Positions 1 through 7,837 of a stretch of 64,000 nt of DNA are shown here, piece by piece. The DNA is from Pseudoduganella rivuli (GTDB taxonomy: Bacteria; Pseudomonadota; Gammaproteobacteria; Burkholderiales; Burkholderiaceae_D). The translations under genes were made by a program, and so were the position numbers. The notes beneath the pieces were generated by a model that saw nothing but the letters and a program-made list of their open reading frames with translations, ran no database searches and was not told the origin of the DNA. The stretch spans positions 283,573 to 347,572 of the forward strand of contig NZ_WKJJ01000007.1 in the NCBI RefSeq assembly GCF_009674485.1, given 5' to 3'. How positions within the stretch are numbered: position 1 is the first letter of the stretch; each line of letters begins with the position of its first letter.

Positions 1-1
1 G

Positions 2-1330
2 GCGGGACGCGACAGCATGCTGTTGAATCTGTGTGGCGCCCATGCCCCGTTTTTTACCCGTAACCTGGTGTTGCTGGAAGATAGCGCGGGCCGGACCGGC
101 ATGGGGGAAGTGCCGGGCGGCGCCGGTATTTTGCGGGCGCTGGAAAATGTGGTCGCGCTGGTCGAGGGCACGCAAGTGGGGCGTTACAACCGCACGTTGC
201 AAAGTTTGCGTACCAGCATCGCTAACAAAAATGTGAGCGGTCAACAATACCAGGTGACGTCGGCCGCGGAAGCCGCCGTGCTGAAGCAGCCGCACGAAAT
301 CAACCTGCGGCTGGAAAACGTGGTGACGGCGGTGGAAGCGGCCTTGCTGGATTTGCTGGGCCAGCACCTGGGCGTGCCGGTGTGCGAATTGCTGGGCACG
401 GGCCAGCAGCGCGACCAGGTGCCGATGCTGGCTTACCTGTTCTACGTGGGCGACCGTAACAAGACGGACCTGGATTACCTGCCGGGCAAGGGCGCGTCCG
501 ATGACTGGTACCACCTGCGCTGCGAGGAAGCGCTGACGCCGGACGCGATAGCCGACCATGCGGCGGCGTGCGTGGCGCGCTACGGTTTCAAGGATTTTAA
601 GCTGAAGGGCGGCGTGATGCGGGGCGAAGACGAGATGGCGGCGGTGGCGGCCATCAAGGCGCGCTTCCCCGACGCGCGCGTCACCCTGGACCCGAACGGC
701 GCCTGGTCGCTGCGCGAAGCGGTGGACCTGTGCCGTGGCAAGAACCAGTTGCTGGCCTACGCGGAAGACCCGTGCGGCCCGGAAGACGGGTACTCGGGCC
801 GCGAAATCATGGCCGAATTCCGCCGCGCCACTGGTATCGCTACCGCGACCAATATGGTGGCCACCGACTGGCGCCAGATGGCGCATTCGCACTTGCTGGG
901 CGCGGTCGATATCCCGCTGGCCGACCCGCATTTCTGGACCATGCAAGGCTCCGTGCGCCTGGCGCAACTGTGCGCCGACTGGGGCCTGACGTGGGGATCA
1001 CATTCGAACAACCACTTCGACGTATCGCTGGCCATGTTCACCCACGCGGCAGCGGCGGCGCCAGGCCAGATCACGGCCATCGATACCCACTGGATCTGGC
1101 AGGAAGGGCAGGAACGCCTGACCGTCGAGCCGCCGCGCATTATCAAAGGCTGCGTGGCCGTGCCGGACGCGCCGGGCCTGGGCATTGCGCCCGATATGGA
1201 ACGCATCGAAGCGGCCCATGCGCTGTACAAACAAGTCGCCACCACGGCGCGCGATGACGCGATGGCCATGCGCTACCTGGTGCCCGGCTGGACTTATAAC
1301 CCGAAAAAACCGAGTTTTGCAAAGGATTGA
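2..1330 (+). CDS. gudD: Glucarate dehydratase, 5' end cut by window edge
   Basis: Enolase-superfamily dehydratase converting D-glucarate (or idarate) to 5-dehydro-4-deoxyglucarate. The reading frame is open from base 2 and the residues before the first ATG (AGRDS) already match the family N-terminus, so the true start lies outside the window. Family marks are [10 protein letters not shown] near the start, the FKLKGG lysine motif, [22 protein letters not shown] and the late histidine in HSNNHFD, all as in E. coli GudD. Nearly full length (about 440 residues visible, against 446 in E. coli). It ends 2 bases before xylX. It probably shares the 2-ketoglutarate semialdehyde step with the xylose genes behind it. 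Closely related galactarate/idarate enzymes cannot be fully excluded. Confidence 0.93.
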   Translation, partial: AGRDSMLLNLCGAHAPFFTRNLVLLEDSAGRTGMGEVPGGAGILRALENVVALVEGTQVGRYNRTLQSLRTSIANKNVSGQQYQVTSAAEAAVLKQPHEINLRLENVVTAVEAALLDLLGQHLGVPVCELLGTGQQRDQVPMLAYLFYVGDRNKTDLDYLPGKGASDDWYHLRCEEALTPDAIADHAAACVARYGFKDFKLKGGVMRGEDEMAAVAAIKARFPDARVTLDPNGAWSLREAVDLCRGKNQLLAYAEDPCGPEDGYSGREIMAEFRRATGIATATNMVATDWRQMAHSHLLGAVDIPLADPHFWTMQGSVRLAQLCADWGLTWGSHSNNHFDVSLAMFTHAAAAAPGQITAIDTHWIWQEGQERLTVEPPRIIKGCVAVPDAPGLGIAPDMERIEAAHALYKQVATTARDDAMAMRYLVPGWTYNPKKPSFAKD

Positions 1331-1332
1331 AC

Positions 1333-2538
1333 ATGACGATGGAATCGAAAGCGGCAGCTGATTTGACGGCTTATTTGACAGATCATCTGCCGGCCGACCT
1401 GGAACGCGCATTGCTGGTGGGCCGCGTGTGGCGCGACAATGTGGGACCGTGCGTGGTGGTGGTGCGCGCAGGCCAGGCGTTTGACATCACGGCGCAGTGC
1501 GCCACCGTGTCGGACTTGCTGGAACGCGACGACTTGCTGGACTTCGTCCGCAGTGCACCGGGCGAAGCGCTGGGGCCCGCCTCCGCGCTGGTCGATGCCG
1601 CCGTTGGCCGGAAAGAGGGCGTGCCGCGCCTGCTGGCGCCGTGCGACTTGCAGGCCATTAAAGCCTGCGGCGTGACGTTTGCCGTCAGCCTGCTGGAACG
1701 CGTGATCGAAGAACAGGCGGGCGGCGACGCGGCCCGCGCCGACGCGCTGCGCGCCAGCCTGCTGCAAGACATCGGCAGCGACTTGTCGGCCATCAAACCG
1801 GGCTCGCCGGAAGCGGAAGCGCTGAAAAAGCAATTCCAGGCACGGGGCGCGTGGTCGCAATACATGGAAGTGGGTATCGGCCCGTATGCGGAAGTGTTTT
1901 CCAAGTCGCAGCCGATGTCGGCGGTGGGCCTGGGGGCGGACGTGGGCCTGCACCCGGAATCCCACTGGAACAATCCGGAACCGGAAATCGTGCTGGCCGT
2001 GACCAGCCGCGCGCAGGCGGTGGGCGCCACGCTGGGCAACGACGTCAACCTGCGCGACATCGAAGGCCGCAGCGCGCTGTTGCTGGGCAAGGCCAAGGAC
2101 AACAACGGTTCCTGCTCGCTGGGTCCGTTCATCCGCCTGTTTGACGAACATTACACCATCGACACCGTGCGCCAGGCCGAAGTGCGCCTGCGCATCGAAG
2201 GCGTGGAAGACGATTTCGTGCTCGACGGCGAATCGCGCATGCGTGAAATCAGCCGCGACCCGCTGGACCTGGTGGCGCAGACTTGCGGTCCGCACCACCA
2301 GTACCCGGACGGCTTCATGCTGTTCCTCGGCACCATGTTCTCGCCGATCAAGGACCGTGGCGCGAAGGGCGCCGGCTTCACCCATAAACTGGGCGACAAG
2401 GTCAGCATCAGCAGCGGTGCACTGGGCACGCTGGTCAACCATGTCCAGCGCAGCAATACCATCGCGCCGTGGACCTTTGGCGTGCGCGCCCTGTATGCCA
2501 ACCTGGCGCAGCGCGGCCTGCTGAAAGGCGCACAATGA
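1333..2538 (+). CDS. xylX: 2-keto-3-deoxy-D-xylonate dehydratase (FAH fold)
   Basis: Fumarylacetoacetate-hydrolase-fold enzyme that dehydrates 2-keto-3-deoxyxylonate to 2-ketoglutarate semialdehyde in the Weimberg pathway. The 401 residues match the Caulobacter XylX pattern: LLAPCDLQ, KACGVTFAVS, the metal-site region HWNNPEPE, GNDVNLRDIEGRSALLL, AKDNNGSC and the C-terminal PWTFGVRAL. I chose ATG 1333 because AAGGA sits 6 bases upstream. The frame also opens at TTG 1327 and has a second ATG at 1339. It lies 2 bases after gudD, and its stop overlaps the next start as ATGA, so it is in an operon. The homologous L-arabinose enzyme (AraD1-like) is the alternative, but the neighbouring xylonate dehydratase favours xylose. 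Confidence 0.9.
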   Translation: MTMESKAAADLTAYLTDHLPADLERALLVGRVWRDNVGPCVVVVRAGQAFDITAQCATVSDLLERDDLLDFVRSAPGEALGPASALVDAAVGRKEGVPRLLAPCDLQAIKACGVTFAVSLLERVIEEQAGGDAARADALRASLLQDIGSDLSAIKPGSPEAEALKKQFQARGAWSQYMEVGIGPYAEVFSKSQPMSAVGLGADVGLHPESHWNNPEPEIVLAVTSRAQAVGATLGNDVNLRDIEGRSALLLGKAKDNNGSCSLGPFIRLFDEHYTIDTVRQAEVRLRIEGVEDDFVLDGESRMREISRDPLDLVAQTCGPHHQYPDGFMLFLGTMFSPIKDRGAKGAGFTHKLGDKVSISSGALGTLVNHVQRSNTIAPWTFGVRALYANLAQRGLLKGAQ

Positions 2539-3353
2539 ATCCGGCCGTGAATCACAAGCGCCAGCCGATGGCGTACGCGACCTATCCCAGCCTGGCCGGC
2601 CAGCGCGTCCTGATCACGGGCGGCGGCACGGGTATTGGCGCCACCTTGGTCGAGGCCTTCGTGCGCCAGGGCGCGCAGGTGGCGTTCGTTGATATCGCGG
2701 TGGAAGCGTCGCGCGCATTGGAAGCGTCGCTGGCGGCGCGGGTTGGCCAGGATGGCATTCAACATGCGCCGCGCTTTTATCCGTGCGACTTGACGGACCT
2801 GGATGCGCTGGCGGCCACGATGGCGCGGATCGAACAGGACATCGGCACGGTGCAGGTGCTGCTGAACAACGCGGCCAACGACAAGCGCCACACGGTGGAA
2901 GAAGTGTCGCCGCAATACTGGGATGACAGCCTGGCCGTCAACCTGCGCCACCAATTCTTTTGCGCGCAAGCCGTGGCGCCGGGCATGAAGGCGGCCGGCA
3001 CCGGCGTGATCCTGAATTTCGGTTCGATTTCGTGGTACCTGGCGCTGGGCAACCTGACGTTGTACATGACGGCCAAGGCCGCGATCGAAGGCTTGACACG
3101 GGGACTGGCGCGCGACCTGGGCGCGGACGGCATCCGCGTCAATTGCGTGATCCCCGGTTCCGTGCGCACGGAACGGCAAATGACGCTGTGGTATTCGCCG
3201 GAAGCGGAACAGCAAATCCTCAACGCGCAATGCCTGCCGCAGCGGGTGGAACCGGAAGACGTGGCGGCGCTGGCGCTGTTCCTCGCCTCCGATAACGCGG
3301 GCCGCTGCTCGGGCCGCGATTACTTCGTCGACGCGGGATGGTACGGCGCATGA
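2535..3353 (+). CDS. xylB: D-xylose 1-dehydrogenase (SDR family)
   Basis: Short-chain dehydrogenase expected to oxidise D-xylose to D-xylonolactone with NAD(P). Of 272 residues, the nucleotide-binding GGGTGIG is near residue 30, followed by NNAAN, the catalytic serine in FGSISW and the YMTAK (YxxxK) pair. NLRHQFFCAQAVAPGMK and the ending DYFVDAGWYGA resemble Caulobacter XylB. The start at 2535 overlaps the xylX stop (ATGA), and the frame is open further upstream only within xylX. A related L-arabinose or D-galactose dehydrogenase is possible on sequence alone. The operon context with xylX and xylD decides for xylose. Confidence 0.87.
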   Translation: MNPAVNHKRQPMAYATYPSLAGQRVLITGGGTGIGATLVEAFVRQGAQVAFVDIAVEASRALEASLAARVGQDGIQHAPRFYPCDLTDLDALAATMARIEQDIGTVQVLLNNAANDKRHTVEEVSPQYWDDSLAVNLRHQFFCAQAVAPGMKAAGTGVILNFGSISWYLALGNLTLYMTAKAAIEGLTRGLARDLGADGIRVNCVIPGSVRTERQMTLWYSPEAEQQILNAQCLPQRVEPEDVAALALFLASDNAGRCSGRDYFVDAGWYGA

Positions 3354-4231
3354 GCATGAACAGCCATATCCCGGAATGTATCTGGCCGCTGGGCGCGACA
3401 CTGGCTGAAGGGCCGTTCTGGCACGCGCAGCAGCGCGCGCTGTATTTTGTCGACATCAAGGGCCATACCGTGCACCGCTGCGCCGAAGACGGCAGCGCGC
3501 GCACCACGTGGACCTTGCCGGACCAGGTGGGCTTTGCGCTGCCGATGATCGATGGCGGCCTGCTGTGCGGCTTGCCGGGCAAGGTGGTGCGCTTCGATCC
3601 GGCCAGCGGCGAATTGCAAACGCTGTTCACGCTGGAAGCGGACATGCCGGGCAACCGCAATAACGATGGCTATATCGATACGGCCGGACGCCTGTGGTTC
3701 GGCACCATGGACAACGGCGAAAAGGCCGCCACCGGCGCGCTGTACCTGTGGGATGGCAAGCGCCTGCAGCAAAAGGATGACGCGTACATCATCACCAATG
3801 GCCCGTGCGTCAGCCCCGACGGCCGCACGTTTTACCACACCGACACGCTGGCGAAGCAGATATACGCCTTCGACCTGGCGCCGGATGGTACGCTGTCCAA
3901 CCGCCGCGTGCTGATCCGCACTGCCGCACCGGGCCACCCGGACGGCACCGCCATCGATGCGGAAGGCACGCTGTGGGTGTCGATGTTCCGTGGCGCCCGC
4001 ATTGACCGCTATGCGCCCGATGGCACGCTGATTGGATCGATCCCGATGCCGTGCTCGAACATCACCAAGATCACGTTCGGCGGCGCCGATTTGCGTACGG
4101 TGTTTGTCACCACCGCCCGCAAAGGGCTGACCATCGATGAATTGAGCCGCGAACCGCTGGCCGGCGGCATTTTCCGCTTCCGCGCGGATGCGCCGGGTCT
4201 TCCACAAAACCATTTTTTGGCAGAACACTGA
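3350..4231 (+). CDS. xylC: D-xylonolactonase (SMP-30/gluconolactonase family)
   Basis: Six-bladed propeller lactonase of the SMP-30/CGR1 family, expected to hydrolyse xylonolactone to xylonate. Of 293 residues, the metal-ligand glutamate lies in LAEGPFW at the N-terminus, GNRNNDGYID and LWFGTMD form the middle metal site, and HPDGTAIDAEG carries the catalytic aspartate. The ATG at 3350 overlaps the xylB stop (ATGA). ATG 3338 and ATG 3356 are alternatives in the same frame. It lies between the dehydrogenase and the dehydratase that supply and consume its substrate and product. Confidence 0.88.
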   Translation: MSMNSHIPECIWPLGATLAEGPFWHAQQRALYFVDIKGHTVHRCAEDGSARTTWTLPDQVGFALPMIDGGLLCGLPGKVVRFDPASGELQTLFTLEADMPGNRNNDGYIDTAGRLWFGTMDNGEKAATGALYLWDGKRLQQKDDAYIITNGPCVSPDGRTFYHTDTLAKQIYAFDLAPDGTLSNRRVLIRTAAPGHPDGTAIDAEGTLWVSMFRGARIDRYAPDGTLIGSIPMPCSNITKITFGGADLRTVFVTTARKGLTIDELSREPLAGGIFRFRADAPGLPQNHFLAEH

Positions 4232-4232
4232 C

Positions 4233-6017
4233 ATGACCGACAATAACAAGCCAGCGCGCCGATTCCGCTCGCAAGACTGGTTCGATAATCCCGACCACAT
4301 CGACATGACGGCGCTGTACCTCGAGCGCTTCATGAATTACGGCATCACCCCGGAAGAATTGCGCTCGGGCCGCCCGATTATCGGCATCGCGCAAAGCGGC
4401 AGCGATATCAGCCCGTGCAACCGCATCCACCTGGAACTGGCCAAGCGCGTGCGCGACGGCATCCGGGACGCCGGCGGCATCGCGATGGAATTTCCCTTGC
4501 ACCCCGTGTTTGAAAATTGCCGCCGTCCGACCGCCGCGATCGACCGCAACCTCGCGTATATGGGACTGGTGGAAATCCTGCACGGCTATCCGATCGACGC
4601 GGTGGTGCTGACCACCGGCTGCGACAAGACCACGCCGGCGCAGCTGATGGCGGCCGCCACGGTCGACATTCCCGCCATCGTGCTGTCCGGCGGTCCGATG
4701 CTGGACGGCTGGATGGACGGGGAACTGGTCGGTTCCGGCGCGGCGATCTGGAAAGGCCGCAAGCAACTGGCGGCGGGACAGATCGATAACGAAAAATTCC
4801 TGCAGATTGCCGCCGCGTCGGCGCCGTCGGCGGGCCACTGCAACACCATGGGCACGGCATCGACGATGAATGCGCTGGCCGAGGCGCTGGGCATGTCGCT
4901 GACGGGCTGCTCGGCGATTCCCGCGCCCTACCGCGAGCGGGGGCAGATGGCTTATGAAACCGGCAAGCGCATCGTCGCCATGGCGCATGAGGATTTGCGG
5001 CCATCGAAGATGCTGACGCGCGACGCGTTCCTGGACGCCATCGTCGTCAACGCGGCGATCGGCGGCTCGACCAATGCGCAGCCGCACATCATGGCGATGG
5101 CGCGCCACGCGGGGGCGGAACTGCATCCGGACGACTGGATGGCGTACGGCCACGACGTGCCGCTGCTGCTCAACATGCAGCCTTCCGGCAAATTCCTCGG
5201 CGAGCGCTTCCACCGCGCGGGCGGCGTGCCCGCCATCATGTGGGAGCTGGAACAGGCGGGCAAACTGCGCTCGAACCGCCCGACCGTGACGGGCCGCACG
5301 ATGGCGGAAAACCTGTCGGGCCGCGAAACCAATGACCGCGAAGTGGTGTATCCGTATGCCGCGCCGCTGCGCGAACATGCCGGTTTCATGGTCTTGAAGG
5401 GCAACCTGTTCGACTTTGCCATCATGAAGACGTCGGTGATATCCGAACAGTTCCGCTCGCGCTACCTGAGCCGTCCAGGCCATGAAAACGTATTTGAATG
5501 CCGCGCGGTCGTGTTCGAGAGCTCGGACGATTACCACCAGCGCATCAACGATCCGGAACTGGGCATCGATGAAAATTCGATCCTCGTCATCCGCGGCGCG
5601 GGGCCGGTGGGCTGGCCCGGTTCCGCCGAAGTGGTCAACATGCAACCGCCGGATGCGCTGATCAAGCGGGGCGTGATGAACTTGCCGACCCTGGGCGATG
5701 GCCGCCAGTCGGGCACGTCGGATAGCCCGTCGATCCTGAACGCGTCGCCGGAAAGCGCCGTGGGCGGCGGACTGGCGTGGCTGCGCACGGGCGACATCGT
5801 GCGCGTGGACTTGAACCAGGGCAGCTGCAATGTGCTGGTCAGCGACGAGGAACTGGCCGAACGCAAGAAAGCCGGCGTGCCGGCCGTGCCGCCGAGCCAG
5901 ACGCCGTGGCAGGAACTGTACCGCGCGACGGTGGGGCAACTGGCCAGCGGCGCCTGCATGGAACTGGCGGTGCCGTATCGCGGTGTCGCGGAGAACATGG
6001 CGCGGCACAACCACTGA
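4233..6017 (+). CDS. xylD: D-xylonate dehydratase (IlvD/Edd family)
   Basis: Iron-sulfur dehydratase turning D-xylonate into 2-keto-3-deoxyxylonate. The 594 residues closely follow Caulobacter XylD from end to end: FRSQDWFDNPDH, ALYLERFMNYGITPEEL, TTGCDKTTPA with a cluster cysteine, SAGHCNTMGTASTMNA with another, GGSTNAQPHI, FDFAIMKTSVI and the terminal RHNH. Its ATG follows the xylC stop by one base. An in-frame opening at 4188 lies inside xylC and is not used. It is the last gene of the operon, and a REP-like hairpin pair follows. The pathway's final 2-ketoglutarate semialdehyde dehydrogenase (xylA) is not in the window. Confidence 0.94.
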   Translation: MTDNNKPARRFRSQDWFDNPDHIDMTALYLERFMNYGITPEELRSGRPIIGIAQSGSDISPCNRIHLELAKRVRDGIRDAGGIAMEFPLHPVFENCRRPTAAIDRNLAYMGLVEILHGYPIDAVVLTTGCDKTTPAQLMAAATVDIPAIVLSGGPMLDGWMDGELVGSGAAIWKGRKQLAAGQIDNEKFLQIAAASAPSAGHCNTMGTASTMNALAEALGMSLTGCSAIPAPYRERGQMAYETGKRIVAMAHEDLRPSKMLTRDAFLDAIVVNAAIGGSTNAQPHIMAMARHAGAELHPDDWMAYGHDVPLLLNMQPSGKFLGERFHRAGGVPAIMWELEQAGKLRSNRPTVTGRTMAENLSGRETNDREVVYPYAAPLREHAGFMVLKGNLFDFAIMKTSVISEQFRSRYLSRPGHENVFECRAVVFESSDDYHQRINDPELGIDENSILVIRGAGPVGWPGSAEVVNMQPPDALIKRGVMNLPTLGDGRQSGTSDSPSILNASPESAVGGGLAWLRTGDIVRVDLNQGSCNVLVSDEELAERKKAGVPAVPPSQTPWQELYRATVGQLASGACMELAVPYRGVAENMARHNH

Positions 6018-6044
6018 CGGTAGTCACTGACGCACCGTGTCAAC

Positions 6045-6126
6045 GTAGGGCGGTTTCCGCGCAGCGGAACCCGCCGTGCACGCGTCGCGTTGACGCATGC
6101 TGGCGGCTTTGTAAAAGCCGCCCTAC
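6045..6126. repeat. REP-like paired hairpin (REPIN-type)
   Basis: GTAGGGCGG at 6045-6053 is mirrored by CCGCCCTAC at 6118-6126. Inside lie two hairpins: GGTTTCCGC/GCGGAACCC with a GCA loop (about 6052-6073) and GGCGGCTTT/AAAGCCGCC (6102-6122). The same GTAGGGCGG head, followed by a stem with a GCA loop, recurs at 45523-45551. Two inverted REP units in the non-coding gap between convergent genes is the usual REPIN arrangement. It may also block transcription from xylD and from the opposing gene. Confidence 0.6.
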
Positions 6127-6137
6127 CGAGTGACGTC

Positions 6138-6842
6138 TCACTTGAGGAAGCGGAACGTCGGTTCGATATTCTTTGAGTGCAGGTATTGCACGATCTCTTC
6201 CAGCGTGGCGTCTTTCAGCAACAATCCGGCCGGAGCAACGCTGCGCACCGGCGCGGGTGCCGGCGCTGAACCACGTAGCTGTCCCCACAAATCGGCAAAC
6301 TGCCCGGCGGAGATGCTGTGCAATCCCTCAATGAACGCCGCCTGTCCGGCCAGCGGCGGCGCAATTTCCAGTCCGGACCCGTCGGCGAACGACGCTCCCA
6401 TGCCCGGGTGTATGAACGCGCTCCAGCGTTCCGTGTCCGGGTGCTGGCACGGCGGCAGCGGGACCTCGGCGTCCACGGCTGGAATGTCCGGCATCACGGC
6501 GGCGCGCAGCGACGCCACCAAAGCCCGCATCTCCGCCTCGGTAACCGGCTGTTCCAGCGACAGCCACAAACAGTAACCGTCGTCGCCCGACACGCTGACA
6601 GCGGGGGCGGGCAGGCCGAACCGGGTTTGCAATTCATTGGCCACGTCGCACAGGCGGCTCCAGTGGTGGCCTTCGCCGTGGTCGCGCATGACGGGGAAGG
6701 ACAGGGCGGCGGCGCGCACGCCGCCATTCGCGTCCGCCAGGGCCAGCGGCGCCAGGCCTGCCATGTGCGCCTGCAACGCGTCCTCGGAGACGGCGCCCGA
6801 GGGCAGGTACAGCCTGGCCAGCTCTGAGTTCAATTTTTCCAT
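6138..6842 (-). CDS. Hypothetical protein divergent from ParB-like gene
   Basis: I do not recognise the family. The 234-residue soluble protein starts at ATG 6842 (MEKLNSELARL); the frame is open to 6938, but that extension would run through the promoter space of the divergent neighbour. The stretch SGDDGYCLWLSLEQPV followed by an acidic, proline-rich segment and a serine-containing strand loosely recalls the catalytic core of archaeo-eukaryotic primase-like proteins. This is only a visual resemblance. The C-terminus carries a helical segment around LKDATLEEIVQYLH. It shares a 98-base gap with the ParB-like gene on the other strand, so the two may be co-regulated. Confidence 0.7.
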   Translation of the reverse strand: MEKLNSELARLYLPSGAVSEDALQAHMAGLAPLALADANGGVRAAALSFPVMRDHGEGHHWSRLCDVANELQTRFGLPAPAVSVSGDDGYCLWLSLEQPVTEAEMRALVASLRAAVMPDIPAVDAEVPLPPCQHPDTERWSAFIHPGMGASFADGSGLEIAPPLAGQAAFIEGLHSISAGQFADLWGQLRGSAPAPAPVRSVAPAGLLLKDATLEEIVQYLHSKNIEPTFRFLK

Positions 6843-6940
6843 GGGCGAAGCATAACACCGGCCGCCAAATGTCGTATCATGCCGGTCGACATCCGGCGGC
6901 TCATCTAGACAACTGCCGCCGCAGCTTTTTGTGAACATTT

Positions 6941-7786
6941 ATGCAAATCCAAATCAACGATACCCTGCGCGCCTATATCGATCCACTGACCGAGGCGGAA
7001 TATACGGCGCTCGAACGCAGCATCCTGGCCGAAGGCTGCCGCGATGCGCTGGTGCTGTGGAACGACGTGCTGGTGGACGGCCATAACCGTTATGCCATCT
7101 GCCAGCAGCACGGCATCCCGTTCAAAGTCACGCAAAACACCACATTCCGCAGCATGGAAGACGTCATGCTGTGGATGATCGACAACCACCTGGGCCGCCG
7201 CAGCGTGACGGATTTCCAGCGCGGCGTCCTGGCGCTGCGCCGCAAGGATATCCTGGAAGCCCGTTCGGCCGAGGCGGCCGCGCAAAACGCCGAGGAAGAC
7301 GCAAAGATCGCGCCGCCGGAACCGACCGCGGCGGAAGAGGCGGCCGTTCCCGCCAAGGTGCGCACGTCGCGCGAAGACGTGGCGCGCGCGGCGCGGCTGT
7401 CGACCGCGACCATCAGCCAGATCGAAAAAATCCAGAAGCAGGCCACGCCGGAACTGGTGGAGGCGGTCCGCGCCGGCACCATTTCCATCAATGCCGCCGC
7501 CACCGTTGCGTCGCTGCCGCAGGAAGAGCAAGTGCTGGCGGTCGCAGGCGGTAAAAAGCAATTGCAACAGGCCGCCAAGGAAGTGCGCGAACAGCGCGCC
7601 GCCAACCGTCCCGCCAAACAGCCGAAGGAAGACAGCGCGGAAGCGCTGGCCGCGCCGGCCGCATCGCTGTCCGAAGTGGAGTTGCTGCGCGCCGAAGTGG
7701 CCCGCCTGACCGAGCGTAACGCCCAGTTGCGCGCGGAAAACGCGGAACTGCGGGAACGCATCGCGTCGCTGGTCGACGCGTCGTAA
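6941..7786 (+). CDS. ParB-like N-terminal domain protein
   Basis: Resembles proteins annotated as plasmid replication/partition-related ParB-like proteins. In 281 residues, an N-terminal ParB/Srx-type segment contains LVDGHNRYAIC near residue 48, where a partition protein would carry its nucleotide-contact loop. RRSVTDFQRGVLAL follows, then a helix-turn-helix region (RAARLSTATISQIEKIQ, about residues 146-162), and a C-terminal heptad-rich coiled coil (ELLRAEVARLTERNAQL). No parA lies beside it, so it is more likely a DNA-binding or CTP-hydrolysing regulator than a segregation protein. The ATG at 6941 follows a T-rich stretch without a clear ribosome site. Confidence 0.75.
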   Translation: MQIQINDTLRAYIDPLTEAEYTALERSILAEGCRDALVLWNDVLVDGHNRYAICQQHGIPFKVTQNTTFRSMEDVMLWMIDNHLGRRSVTDFQRGVLALRRKDILEARSAEAAAQNAEEDAKIAPPEPTAAEEAAVPAKVRTSREDVARAARLSTATISQIEKIQKQATPELVEAVRAGTISINAAATVASLPQEEQVLAVAGGKKQLQQAAKEVREQRAANRPAKQPKEDSAEALAAPAASLSEVELLRAEVARLTERNAQLRAENAELRERIASLVDAS

Positions 7787-7837
7787 TGACAGGCCGGCAG
7801 CCAGCGCCGGCCATGTTCTGATCCAGGGAGCCGTCTG

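Noticed and set aside
1294..2535. Long minus-strand open frame antisense to xylX
   Set aside because: Composition is His/Arg/Ala-rich shadow coding typical of GC-rich DNA; the plus-strand xylX matches a known family throughout. The same applies to the long antisense frames under xylD, prc, the kinases, the GGDEF genes and rodA.
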